DNA of 64,000 bases. It comes from Niabella aurantiaca DSM 17617. GTDB taxonomy: Bacteria > Bacteroidota > Bacteroidia > Chitinophagales > Chitinophagaceae. Shown piece by piece: positions 37,980-47,077 of the stretch. The notes beneath the pieces are model-generated. The model was not told where the DNA came from, did not search any database, and saw nothing but the letters and a program-made list of their open reading frames with translations. The stretch covers positions 372,001 through 436,000 of the forward strand of contig NZ_KB893637.1 in NCBI RefSeq assembly GCF_000374125.1. The letters run 5' to 3'. Numbering within the stretch: the first letter of the stretch is position 1; each line of letters opens with the position of its first letter. The translations under genes and the position numbers were made by a program.

Positions 37980-39692
37980 TTAATATTCGATGCTGCCTGT
38001 TTTGCTAAACCGGGGACTGGTCTGGCTGGGCCAGTCGACCGGGATAAAGTGTACCATATCAAAATTGCAATCTGCGTTGGCACCGGATACCAGCTGGAAT
38101 CTTATTTTGTGCCGGCCGGTGGCTTTTACATCAACGATGCCCAGCATGCGCGCGGCGGTTGCTCCGGCTTTTTCAGAGGAAATGGCCCACCATTTCCAGC
38201 CTACGGCTGCCAGGCTGGCTTCCTGTGCGGGGTCTACGGACGATATCTTTTTATTGAACTCGATCAGGGCGCTGGTCAGCGGTACGGAGTCGAATAAAGC
38301 CTGCACCGCGCTGACCGTTGAGTTTTGCGTGTAATAGCAGAACCAGACCTTGTATTTGCCCTTTACCAGCAGGGGTGTGGTAAATTCGATCCAGCTGTTG
38401 CCGGAGCAGGTGCCCAGGTTGGACGTATTGCTGGATGAGCGACCCATTCCCATCTGCCAGTAGTCGCCTAAATATCCTTTTACACCGGTACGGTATTTCA
38501 GGCAGCTTTTTTCCCATTTAACGTCTTTGAACGTGTTGTTGGTCGAATCGCCATAATCGAACAGGTAGGTCTTTTTGCGATAGATCGAGGAAAGGCGGGT
38601 TAATTCCGGCTGCGTTGCGCAAAGATCCCAGTAAACAGGGAAGGGCTTTCTTATTTTAATCCCAAACCCGCCCAATGCATTGTGCAGCACTCCGTTTGTT
38701 GCGGACCGGTCGCTGGTGGCTAAATCCAGTTCTACCCCCGGCTCATTGACGATCCCATCGATTGTGGTATAAGAATCATCATTGATCAATACTTTATTGT
38801 TCACAAATTTATCGGTGATCACTTCCAGCGGAACCAGTGTTTCCTGGGAGTTGCTGGTTACGATGTCTGCCAGGTATTTGATATCGGGCAGGATGTGATA
38901 GGCCATATACAAATGAAGACTGTCATCGGTGCGTTTCGGATCACCGGTGTTGCAGTATTTTGCTTTTAACTGTGCATAGTTTTGAATACTGGAATCGATA
39001 TAGACCTGGTCCTTTTGTGCAAGAACGGTAAGCCAGACCTGCGCTCCGTTTTTGTTTTTGGTGATATTCAATGTATCATAGAATCCGGTTTCCTTTAATG
39101 CCTGCGTAAAAATGGAGTAGCTGTCGTCCTGCTCGATCAATTGTGCCAGGGTAAGCAGCGATGGTGTAAGTACGTGGTCAATGGCATGAATGACACCGTT
39201 GCCCACCATGATATTGGGCTGCGTTATTTTTGCCTGCCGGTTTACCACGTAGGAGGAAACGCCGGCTGTATTTACAACGCTGGTAACAAGGTACTGGCCA
39301 AAATCTGTGATGGATGAAAGTTTGCCATCATTAAATGAAGATGTTAAGATCGGGTCTGACAGTAAATGAAATTGCAGCATCTTTTGCAGGTCTTCTTTCG
39401 GCAGATCGTCAATGGAATTCGCATTGTGCGCTTTCAGGTAGGCGTCGATCGCGTCGTTGGTAGGGGCAAAGAAGGTATAAGTGCCATATGTATTTAAAGC
39501 CGTTTCATACCCCGCTTTATCAATGACGGATATGAGTTTGGTGAAACGGTTCAGCGAATCATTCCGGAGGTAGTCCATCACATTGGGATCGTTGGTGGTG
39601 GTTTCTTTGATCTCCAGCTTTTTGCAGCCGGCCCCCGAAATGTAAGCTAAGAATAAACTCGCAATGATGCATATGAACGTATAGTTTTTCAT
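37980..39692 (-). CDS. Fasciclin lipoprotein with C-terminal binding-like domain
   Basis: A 570-residue lipoprotein. The open frame extends to 39947, inside the SusD gene, but ATG 39692 gives a proper lipoprotein signal (KNYTFICIIASLFLAY ... GAGCKK) and a 13-bp gap. FAS1 domain 1 covers about 35-195 (TYGTYTFFAPTNDAIDAYL, NGVIHAIDHVLTPSL) and domain 2 about 200-365 (NGVLHNALGGFGIKI). The last 190 residues contain SGNSWIEFTTPLLVKGKYKV, FCYYTQNSTVSAVQALFDS and HKIRFQLVSGANADCNFDMV, which reads like a jelly-roll carbohydrate-binding module. It therefore could be a surface glycan-binding protein working with the first SusCD pair. Confidence 0.85.
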   Translation of the reverse strand: MKNYTFICIIASLFLAYISGAGCKKLEIKETTTNDPNVMDYLRNDSLNRFTKLISVIDKAGYETALNTYGTYTFFAPTNDAIDAYLKAHNANSIDDLPKEDLQKMLQFHLLSDPILTSSFNDGKLSSITDFGQYLVTSVVNTAGVSSYVVNRQAKITQPNIMVGNGVIHAIDHVLTPSLLTLAQLIEQDDSYSIFTQALKETGFYDTLNITKNKNGAQVWLTVLAQKDQVYIDSSIQNYAQLKAKYCNTGDPKRTDDSLHLYMAYHILPDIKYLADIVTSNSQETLVPLEVITDKFVNNKVLINDDSYTTIDGIVNEPGVELDLATSDRSATNGVLHNALGGFGIKIRKPFPVYWDLCATQPELTRLSSIYRKKTYLFDYGDSTNNTFKDVKWEKSCLKYRTGVKGYLGDYWQMGMGRSSSNTSNLGTCSGNSWIEFTTPLLVKGKYKVWFCYYTQNSTVSAVQALFDSVPLTSALIEFNKKISSVDPAQEASLAAVGWKWWAISSEKAGATAARMLGIVDVKATGRHKIRFQLVSGANADCNFDMVHFIPVDWPSQTSPRFSKTGSIEY

Positions 39693-39705
39693 TTCTCTCG
39701 AGTTT

Positions 39706-41208
39706 TTATTGATAAAAAGGATTTTGAACCAATTGTTTGTTTGTTTGCAATTCGTATATGTAAACCGGGAAGTAGTGACTGTTGTGATCAAGCATTTTTG
39801 CCTGTACGGTGCGCACCGAATTGGCCGGCACCAGGCTGGATACAAAATCCTGCAGGTAGGCAATATTCTGATAGTCGTTCTTTTTCGCATAGCGTAAAAC
39901 ATCGTACCAGCGCTTTCCTTCGAATGCGAATTCGCGCGCACGTTCATCCAGTATAAATAAGGATAGCTGGTCGATGTTGTTTACATCGGGCGCATTGTTG
40001 GTGGTTTCGGGGGCTCCGGCCCTTTGCCGGATCAGGGTTACCAGGTCCAGCGCCTCCTGGCCTTTCCCGGGGAGTTGCGCCAATGCTTCTGCTTTCATCA
40101 GCAGTACATCGGCATAGCGGTAAAAGAACCAATGGGTATAAGATCCGTCGGCACTGATCATGTCGGTGGCATTGTTGCCGATGTATTTCCATATCACATT
40201 GTCCTGCGCCCGCACGGAAGCCCCGTCGGACCGGATGTCTAAAGCATTGGTGAAGAGATTGATCTCCGTAGTATAGATCTGGTCCATTACTTTATTGGAG
40301 GCTTCAAACCTGCGGGTGCCCGTGCCCAGCATGCTGTAAAAGACATTTAGCTTTTGCTGGTCGAATTCAATTTCAAAAATGCTTTCGGCAGAGTTTCCAT
40401 TGCGGAACAGGGTAGTGAACCATGCCGAGCTATTGGCGATGAGCCCGAATTTTTTGGAATTGATGACTTTATCACAGGCGGCAACCGCTTCCGGATATTT
40501 TTCCATCCATAAATAAACATCGGCCTGTATGGTATTGATCGTGTACCGGGTAATGCGTCCCTTATCGGTAGCCTGGTTCCCATAGGAAAGCACCGCCATC
40601 GGTTCGGCTTCGTTAAGGTCTTTTAATACCTGGGCGAGCACTTCCTGCCGGCTGCTTTTGGCTATTTGCATGATCTCCTCATCGCTTGATGTGGAAATGA
40701 GCTTCAGCGGCACTTCGCCGAAACTTCTTGCAAGGTAAAAGTACATAAGGGCGCGGATGGTTTTGACCTCTGCCAGGTAACCGTTCAGCAGATCCTGTGT
40801 AAAGGTTTTGTCCTTATCGAGCACGGAAGGGGCGTAGTCTAAAACGGTATTGCAGTAATTAATGATCTTATACACCGGCCGCCAATCTGTAATGGTATTG
40901 GTGGCCTGCGTATTTACATTCATGATCTCGAGGTCCGCGGCTGTTGTTCCCAGAGCGGCCGTCAGCAGGTCTCCCCGCAGCTCGCCCCAGGTAAACAAGG
41001 TTTCTGCAAGGCTCTTGCCGCCGTTGGGGTCGCCCATTAAGGCGGCGTAACAGCCGATGACTGCGGCCCGCACCTGCTCTTTGGTTTGCCAGAAATTGTT
41101 CCGGATAATGCCATCGGATGGTTTCAGATCGAACTTTTTAGAGCACCCGGTGAAAATGCCCATGATTGCGGTTATGATTGCGATTTGATAGATGCTGTTT
41201 AAACGCAT
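39706..41208 (-). CDS. SusD/RagB-family glycan-binding lipoprotein
   Basis: A 500-residue outer-membrane lipoprotein (lipobox IFTGCSKK) paired with the SusC encoded 20 bp upstream. NNFWQTKEQVRAAVIGCYAA and WGELRGDLLTAALGTTAAD are typical of the N-terminal helical part, EVKTIRALMYFYLARSFGEV is the hallmark SusD helix pair, and DERAREFAFEGKRWYDVLRY is the conserved C-terminal motif. It is clearly a different subgroup from the SusD at 31466-33142, so the two pairs are not a recent duplication. Confidence 0.94.
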   Translation of the reverse strand: MRLNSIYQIAIITAIMGIFTGCSKKFDLKPSDGIIRNNFWQTKEQVRAAVIGCYAALMGDPNGGKSLAETLFTWGELRGDLLTAALGTTAADLEIMNVNTQATNTITDWRPVYKIINYCNTVLDYAPSVLDKDKTFTQDLLNGYLAEVKTIRALMYFYLARSFGEVPLKLISTSSDEEIMQIAKSSRQEVLAQVLKDLNEAEPMAVLSYGNQATDKGRITRYTINTIQADVYLWMEKYPEAVAACDKVINSKKFGLIANSSAWFTTLFRNGNSAESIFEIEFDQQKLNVFYSMLGTGTRRFEASNKVMDQIYTTEINLFTNALDIRSDGASVRAQDNVIWKYIGNNATDMISADGSYTHWFFYRYADVLLMKAEALAQLPGKGQEALDLVTLIRQRAGAPETTNNAPDVNNIDQLSLFILDERAREFAFEGKRWYDVLRYAKKNDYQNIAYLQDFVSSLVPANSVRTVQAKMLDHNSHYFPVYIYELQTNKQLVQNPFYQ

Positions 41209-41228
41209 AGCTGCTTTTTTATTCAGGA

Positions 41229-44200
41229 TTAAAAGGAAGCGGTAAGTCCCAACGTGAATAATCTGACGGGCGGCGTCATTGAATTATCCGTGGCTACCCG
41301 GAAGGGATCGGACCCCCGTACACTTACCTCCGGATCCTGGCCGGTGTATTTTGTGAACGTTACTATATTTTCTGCCGTTAGATAGGCGCTTAAATTTTTT
41401 ATATTGGCTTCGTCGAGGAAGGATCTTTTAAACAGATAGCGCAATGTGACGGTTCTGAATCGCAGGAAGGACCCGTCTTCCACATAACGCGATGACCCCA
41501 GCCAGTTGTACCCCGATTGGTAAAGTGCCCGGGGAATGTCCGTCACATCGCCTTCTTTTCTCCAACGCCGCAGCACGGCGGTGCTTTGGTTATCGTAGCC
41601 ATACATATTGGTACTGTTCATCTCCGTACCGTTGATGATCTGGTACCCCGTTCTGAAATTAAAGAAGGTGGAGAGCTTCCATTGGCCGCCATAACCGATA
41701 TTCAGCCCGAAACCGCCGGTTATGGCCGGGTTGCTGTTGCCCAGGTACACAATGTCGCGATAGTCGATCGTCCCATCATGGTTCACGTCTTCATACATCG
41801 CATCACCGGGCTGAAAGGTATAGTCGACCGCGGGGTAGTTGAAACGCGTATATACCTGTTCGCCGTTAGGCCGTACGATGACCTTCCCGCTGGCATCTCT
41901 TGCCAGGGTGGCGTCGTTGTCTTTATAAACGCCGAGGTATTTAAAGCCATAGAAGGAACCAAAAGGGTTATCGACCTGCATATAGGTTTTATAAACGCCA
42001 TTGGTGGTGATATTCCCTTTTTCGACTGGGTAGTACTCTGATATTTCGCGGATCATATTGATGTTGCGGGCAATGTTAAATGTAAAATCAACCTGCCAGG
42101 GCCCCTTTTTGTACGGTTGTGTCTGCAGGGTAATTTCCCATCCCTGGTTATCCATGGTGCCTACATTCATATTTACCGAATTGAAGCCGTTAATGGAGGC
42201 GATCTGCAGGCCGTTAAAGAACAGGTCCTTGGTACGGTTGCGGTAAATTTCGGCGTCTATGAACAGCCGGTTCTTAAACATGGCCAGGCTGAAGCCCAGG
42301 TTGGTGCCGATAACGGTTTCCCATTTCAGGTTCCGCAGCTCCATATTGGAGGGATATATTCCCGATTCCCCCATAAAGCTCCAGTCGAAATTATCGTACA
42401 CATTGTAGTAGCTGTAATCTTTTCTGGGGGCATTACCGCTGCGTCCGTAACTGAGGCGCAGGCTCAGGTCATCTATTTTTTTCACATGGGCCAGGAACTT
42501 TTCCCCCGAGATCCTCCACCGGCCTGATATGGATGGGAACAGGCCATAACGGTTGTTTGGCGCCAGCCTTGACGTAACATCCCCCCGCAGACCGGCATTG
42601 ATAATGTATTTATCCAGGTAGCTGTATTGCCCGTTGATCAGCGCGCTGGAATTTGCCGTTTGAGAAGTGCCGGATCCCAGGGAGGATTGTGCGCCGTTGA
42701 CCCGCGAAGGGATCGACGGATCCTGCAGGCCGGAGGAGGCCGTATTGGAAGTGCGCGCCTGGTAAGAAACATTTTTGGCATCATAGGTCATCACATTCAG
42801 AAGGCCCACAAAGCTGTGATCGGTGTTTTTAAATTCCGGGGTCCAGACCAGTGATGATTTGGTCTGCACATTGAAGTTGTCGTTGTCGCCGTCATAAGCC
42901 ATGTTCACATAGGCATTGGTCCATTCCAGGCCGGTGGCCACCTGGGGCAGGAAGCTTTTGCTTTTGGTGCTGCTGATATCAAACTGCACGTCCACTGTAG
43001 CCGTAAGCCGTCTTGGAACGATCTGGTATTGCATGTTGAACTTAGGGGTTACCCTTTCTGTTACCACATTGTTCACTGCGGCTTCGGCCAAAGCTACCGG
43101 GTTGTATGTTTTGCTGTACCGGCCCTGTATGTTCGATTCGGGCGAGAAGTACACCGGGGTAAGATTCCCGAATTCATCGAACTGGTAAATGCTCATATTG
43201 GGCATTTTTATATAGGCCACACTGCGCACGCCATCGGAATAATTCCTGTTGTTGTCCGAATGTGCATAGGAAAGATCGGTCCGGATGCGGATCCTGTCGG
43301 ACACGTTGTAGTCGAGGTTGATGCGGCTGCTGATGCGTTTTAAGTCGGTTCCTGTGGTGATGCCCTGCTGATCGAGGTAACCCATGGATACATAGTACAT
43401 GGCTTTTGAGCCGCCGCCGGTCAATGATACGTTATGATCCTGTGTATAGCCCTTCCGGGAAATGGCATCCACCCAGTTGGTATTATTGCTGTAATTGTAA
43501 TAATAGTAGGGATCATTGGGGTCGTACTTGAATTCATTAACGGTTTGTGTATTTAACGGGATCCCGTTCCGGTTCATATAGGCCTCGGGTATCAGGTCAG
43601 AGTACTGTGCGCCGCTGAGCATCGGGATAGGCTTTGCCCTGGGAGAAAAGGAGCCTTTGAATGTGTAGGATATATTGGGCCGGCCCCTTTGCCCGCGCTT
43701 GGTGGTAATGACCAGTACCCCGTTGGCAGCCCTGGATCCCCAGATGGCGGTAGCCGCGGCATCCTTGAGGATGGTGATCTCCCGGATGTCGGTTGGGGCG
43801 ATATTTAACAGGGAAGCATAGCCCTGTTCATCTGCTGTGCCAAAGTTAAAGTCGGAAGGTATCTGCGTTTCGTAGGGCATGCCGTCCACGACGATCAGGG
43901 GATCATTGGAGGAGTTGATGGAAGAGGTGCCCCGGATGCGGATCTGCAAACCGGCGCCCGGATCACCGGAATTGGCCGCAATATCCACACCGGCAAGGCG
44001 GCCCTGCAGCGCCTGGTCGATGGATGTAGCCTGCATTTCCTCCATTTCTTTGGCATTGATATGGGCGAGGGCAAGCGTTGAGCTCCTGTCGGGGACCGGC
44101 AGCATCCCATTATCGGATTTATGCGTGGATACCACGATCACTTCATCCATTTCCTTGCTGCTGCCTTCCAGCCGGATGTTGTAAATGCGGCGCGTGTTGA

Positions 44201-44474
44201 TGGCCAGCTCCTCCTGGCTTTTATAGCCGATCGCTGAAAAGGAGATCCGGTGCTTTACATCATCGACGGTTAATGCAAAATTACCTTCGATATCGGTGGT
44301 GGTGCCCCGTACCGTTCTTTTTTCATCGTCCGTTTCCGAAACGGATACATCCTTTACGGGGCTGCCATTCCTGTCCGTTACTTTTCCTTTTAATACAATG
44401 GCGTTCTGGGCGTACGTTGTACTGAATTGAGAAAGCAGGGTGAAGCATAAACAGGCCGTTATTATTTTTTTCAT
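41229..44474 (-). CDS. SusC/RagA TonB-dependent outer-membrane transporter
   Basis: A 1081-residue importer. The frame opens at 44486 (MGIV), but the ATG at 44474 gives the canonical leader KKIITACLCFTLLSQFSTTYAQ. The carboxypeptidase-like domain (VLKGKVTDRNGSPVKDVSVS) is followed by a plug with LQGRLAGVDIAANSGDPGAG, RIRGTSSINSSNDPLIVVDG and ILKDAAATAIWGSRAANGV, the textbook SusC signature, and a barrel ending PPVRLFTLGLTASF. It lies 30 bp after the four-domain fasciclin gene and 20 bp before its SusD partner. Confidence 0.95.
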   Translation of the reverse strand: MKKIITACLCFTLLSQFSTTYAQNAIVLKGKVTDRNGSPVKDVSVSETDDEKRTVRGTTTDIEGNFALTVDDVKHRISFSAIGYKSQEELAINTRRIYNIRLEGSSKEMDEVIVVSTHKSDNGMLPVPDRSSTLALAHINAKEMEEMQATSIDQALQGRLAGVDIAANSGDPGAGLQIRIRGTSSINSSNDPLIVVDGMPYETQIPSDFNFGTADEQGYASLLNIAPTDIREITILKDAAATAIWGSRAANGVLVITTKRGQRGRPNISYTFKGSFSPRAKPIPMLSGAQYSDLIPEAYMNRNGIPLNTQTVNEFKYDPNDPYYYYNYSNNTNWVDAISRKGYTQDHNVSLTGGGSKAMYYVSMGYLDQQGITTGTDLKRISSRINLDYNVSDRIRIRTDLSYAHSDNNRNYSDGVRSVAYIKMPNMSIYQFDEFGNLTPVYFSPESNIQGRYSKTYNPVALAEAAVNNVVTERVTPKFNMQYQIVPRRLTATVDVQFDISSTKSKSFLPQVATGLEWTNAYVNMAYDGDNDNFNVQTKSSLVWTPEFKNTDHSFVGLLNVMTYDAKNVSYQARTSNTASSGLQDPSIPSRVNGAQSSLGSGTSQTANSSALINGQYSYLDKYIINAGLRGDVTSRLAPNNRYGLFPSISGRWRISGEKFLAHVKKIDDLSLRLSYGRSGNAPRKDYSYYNVYDNFDWSFMGESGIYPSNMELRNLKWETVIGTNLGFSLAMFKNRLFIDAEIYRNRTKDLFFNGLQIASINGFNSVNMNVGTMDNQGWEITLQTQPYKKGPWQVDFTFNIARNINMIREISEYYPVEKGNITTNGVYKTYMQVDNPFGSFYGFKYLGVYKDNDATLARDASGKVIVRPNGEQVYTRFNYPAVDYTFQPGDAMYEDVNHDGTIDYRDIVYLGNSNPAITGGFGLNIGYGGQWKLSTFFNFRTGYQIINGTEMNSTNMYGYDNQSTAVLRRWRKEGDVTDIPRALYQSGYNWLGSSRYVEDGSFLRFRTVTLRYLFKRSFLDEANIKNLSAYLTAENIVTFTKYTGQDPEVSVRGSDPFRVATDNSMTPPVRLFTLGLTASF

Positions 44475-44503
44475 CACGATTCCCATAGCAAAAATTAAGT
44501 GTA

Positions 44504-46750
44504 TTACTGGTCGTTATATTTGAGATAATTGTCTATCAGGTGAATGACACAGCGGTTGGAAAGATTATTGCTTTGTGCCATGATCACATGGGCGGTCCTT
44601 CCATAATCATCGAGGATGTTCATGGCATTTTTATAGTTCTCTACCCGTACTTTAAGCGTGGTGCCAATACTGTTTTTAAGATAGGTATCGTACATCGCCG
44701 CATCCGTATTCCCGTCCGGCACGGCGGTATGTGTGGCCAGTATATGATAGTATAAAAATTTACGCACTTTTTCAACGTCGGCAGGCGCGGAGGGTTTGAA
44801 GTTGGGTGCGCCGGTGCTTGAAACCCTGGGAAGCAGGCCGTCGTCTACGGCTTGCTGGATGGCGGCATTGGTAGGTACAAAGAGCGTGCTATAGCCGGTA
44901 AGCCCTACGATCTGGTTGGTGGTCTGGCTGAACACTCCCGCGGCATTGCGCATCAGCTGCCAGAAATAATTGAAATCGGAAGCAACGGCGTCGCCCAGGT
45001 TGCCTAAATGGTACCCGATGCCGTTTTCGGAATATAAAGGAATGTTATCAAGATAGTAGACCTTGCCGTTGGCCGAGGTTTTTACGCTGTCTACGGTTGC
45101 CTCCAGCCCGGCATCTTCCAGCCCGGCGGTCACTATTTTATAGTTATTGAACTTAATGTATTCACCTTCCCCGTCCGCATCGCCGGACTTTACAACAGCG
45201 CTGCCGGAAAGATCGTCGGTTTCGGGTTTGTAATTTCCAAAGAATACGCAGGTCCGTATGATCCGGTCGAGCCGGTCCGGTACACCGTTGGTGCTCCCTT
45301 TATACAGGAACTGGGACTGGTTCGAATTATACGTGAAACCGGCAGCCAGGAATACGGCATCAGGTACCAGGAAGATGTTTACCGGTATATTTGATTTTGC
45401 GATCAAAAATTTTAACCCCGAAGTGTTGAACAGCCTTGTCATAAACGTGTACCGGGGATTTAAATAGCCCTCTCCGTAAACCGTGCTGAAGATATCGGCC
45501 TGCTCAATCTTATTGGTTCCGTAGAAGATGCCGTTGCTCAGGATCTTTTTTTCAATGACATCTGTATGAAGATCGAACCGGGCCGGTTCAGAGAATGTGT
45601 TCACCGTGGACGCAAATTTGGAAGGCCATACCGCAGTGGGGAACATATGGGCGTTTAAGAAATCGGCGATGATGCTTACCGGAACACTATCAAGGGACGG
45701 GTAGTATTTCAATAATGTGTTTTTCAGGTAAGCGTCGGTCGCCGCATTGTTGGGGGCGAACATCGTCCAGCAGTCCTTTTGACCATCATTGTCGCCGATC
45801 TTCAAAAAATTTTCATTATTAGGCGCATAGGCCAGTAGCGGAGAGTACACTTTTACATACACCTGGTTACCGCTTCCGGTCAATACCTGGTATCGTTTGG
45901 TGACCTCTTCATTATAAATGAACTGTACAGTATTGTTGATGAACAGGCGGTTGAGCATTGCCCTGAAGCTGCTGTATTCCGGCCGGGTCCGGATGTACTC
46001 ATCAATGCTTTGCAGGGGGGTAATGACCTTGTCGATCTCATGGATCACGCCGTTTTCAGCCGGGATATCCGCGGTGACCACTTTTGCCTGGGCCACATTA
46101 AAACCGGTGTATTGGGAATTGGGGTAAAAGTAGTTGTAATCTGCAGCAGACAGGTTGGCCCTGGACATATAATCCTCTGTAAAATAGGTCAGGTATTTAT
46201 TGTTGTAGTCAGCCGAAACATAGTTGCCGGTGAGTGAACCGGCCGTATTATTCCGGTTGGTGGCAATGGCCATGACCGGTCCGGTGGCCGAAGTATCTTT
46301 ATAAAAACCCGTATAGTATGCGGTCCTCCGGCGAAAAGCGGTTGACAGGGTCCACCCGGTATTGTTTTCACTGGCCTGGTAATCGTCCAGCCGGTCTTTT
46401 TGGAAGGCATTGTACACCAGCATGTATTGCACCATTGCGCGGGCGGTAGGGGCGTCGATGGCGGCAATGTCTGTAATTTTGTTATCGGTCAGGTAGGTTT
46501 CGAACGCGGCATCATTGGGGGCGAACAGGGTCCAGTAGCCGGCGCCGGATTCCAGGGTTTCCCTGTAGCCGCTTTTGTCGATCAATGCGAGCAGGTGGTT
46601 AAAATTTCCCTTTCCTGCCAGTTGCTGATAGATGGGGGGCGGCAATGTTCCGGGGCGTCCGTAAAAAGCATCCCATTCCTTTTTTCTGCAGCTTACCGCT
46701 AACAGCGCCGGGAGCAATAAAAACAGAAGCAGGCTTTTCGTTTTAATCAT
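44504..46750 (-). CDS. Fasciclin lipoprotein with four FAS1 domains
   Basis: A 748-residue lipoprotein and the first gene of the minus-strand operon. The open frame begins at 46864, but ATG 46750 gives a lipoprotein signal (IKTKSLLLFLLLPALLAVSC) and places the start just after the operator. Four FAS1 units can be seen by their recurring cores: YWTLFAPNDAAFETYL, DCWTMFAPNNAATDAYL, IFLVPDAVFLAAG and TLFVPTNAAIQQAV, with NGVIHEIDKVITPL ending the first. It is longer than most single-operon FAS1 lipoproteins. Being first in the operon, ahead of SusC, suggests a surface role in capture or anchoring of substrate; function is not established. Confidence 0.85.
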   Translation of the reverse strand: MIKTKSLLLFLLLPALLAVSCRKKEWDAFYGRPGTLPPPIYQQLAGKGNFNHLLALIDKSGYRETLESGAGYWTLFAPNDAAFETYLTDNKITDIAAIDAPTARAMVQYMLVYNAFQKDRLDDYQASENNTGWTLSTAFRRRTAYYTGFYKDTSATGPVMAIATNRNNTAGSLTGNYVSADYNNKYLTYFTEDYMSRANLSAADYNYFYPNSQYTGFNVAQAKVVTADIPAENGVIHEIDKVITPLQSIDEYIRTRPEYSSFRAMLNRLFINNTVQFIYNEEVTKRYQVLTGSGNQVYVKVYSPLLAYAPNNENFLKIGDNDGQKDCWTMFAPNNAATDAYLKNTLLKYYPSLDSVPVSIIADFLNAHMFPTAVWPSKFASTVNTFSEPARFDLHTDVIEKKILSNGIFYGTNKIEQADIFSTVYGEGYLNPRYTFMTRLFNTSGLKFLIAKSNIPVNIFLVPDAVFLAAGFTYNSNQSQFLYKGSTNGVPDRLDRIIRTCVFFGNYKPETDDLSGSAVVKSGDADGEGEYIKFNNYKIVTAGLEDAGLEATVDSVKTSANGKVYYLDNIPLYSENGIGYHLGNLGDAVASDFNYFWQLMRNAAGVFSQTTNQIVGLTGYSTLFVPTNAAIQQAVDDGLLPRVSSTGAPNFKPSAPADVEKVRKFLYYHILATHTAVPDGNTDAAMYDTYLKNSIGTTLKVRVENYKNAMNILDDYGRTAHVIMAQSNNLSNRCVIHLIDNYLKYNDQ

Positions 46751-46772
46751 ATACGGTAAAATGTGGTATAAA

Positions 46773-46788
46773 TTGTAATCGATTGCAA
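46773..46788. promoter_or_regulatory. LacI/GalR-type operator upstream of the SusCD operon
   Basis: TTGTAATCGATTGCAA is a near-perfect palindrome (14 of 16 positions) that fits the LacI-family operator pattern TGnAAnCGnTTnCA at every fixed base. It sits 23 bp upstream of the fasciclin start codon at 46750. A minus-strand stretch reading TATCTTTTG, close to the -7 consensus, overlaps its upstream edge, so binding would be expected to repress. The regulator is not encoded in this window. Confidence 0.55.
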
Positions 46789-46968
46789 AAGATAGTTGCA
46801 ACAAAACCCCTATGCTTGCGGACCGGGAGGGCTCGTAAATGGTCGGGGGATGATTTGCAGTCAACTTTTTTGTTTCATAAGACTATTTTTTGACAACCGT
46901 TGATGCGAATATAGGTTCGTGCGTACAATAAACTGTCCTGCTCCATCCTTTTCCGGCCGGTTTTTTTA

Positions 46969-46982
46969 TGCAAACGTTTCCG
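46969..46982. promoter_or_regulatory. Second LacI/GalR-type operator, GH105 side
   Basis: TGCAAACGTTTCCG matches the LacI-family pattern TGnAAnCGnTTnCA except for the last base. It lies in the same divergent intergenic region, about 55 bp upstream of the predicted GH105 -7 element and about 180 bp from the first operator. Two sites of one type flanking a divergent promoter region would allow joint control of the pectin operon and GH105. Confidence 0.45.
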
Positions 46983-47010
46983 TAAATTTTTAGCGCCTGC
47001 AAAAGAACGG

Positions 47011-47044
47011 TTTATCACCGGGCGGCGAATAGCCGCTATCTTTG
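47011..47044 (+). promoter_or_regulatory. Predicted Bacteroidota promoter for GH105
   Basis: TATCTTTG at 47037-47044 fits the -7 consensus TAnnTTTG, and TTTA at 47011-47014 with a 22-base spacer is an acceptable -33 element. The GH105 start codon follows 33 bp downstream, leaving room for a short leader. Confidence 0.45.
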
Positions 47045-47077
47045 AGCCGTTAATGAAATTGTCTAAAAATTCTTGCC

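Noticed and set aside
39693-39947. N-terminal 85-codon extension of the fasciclin gene
   Set aside because: It lies inside the SusD gene and lacks any signal sequence; ATG 39692 gives a lipoprotein leader.
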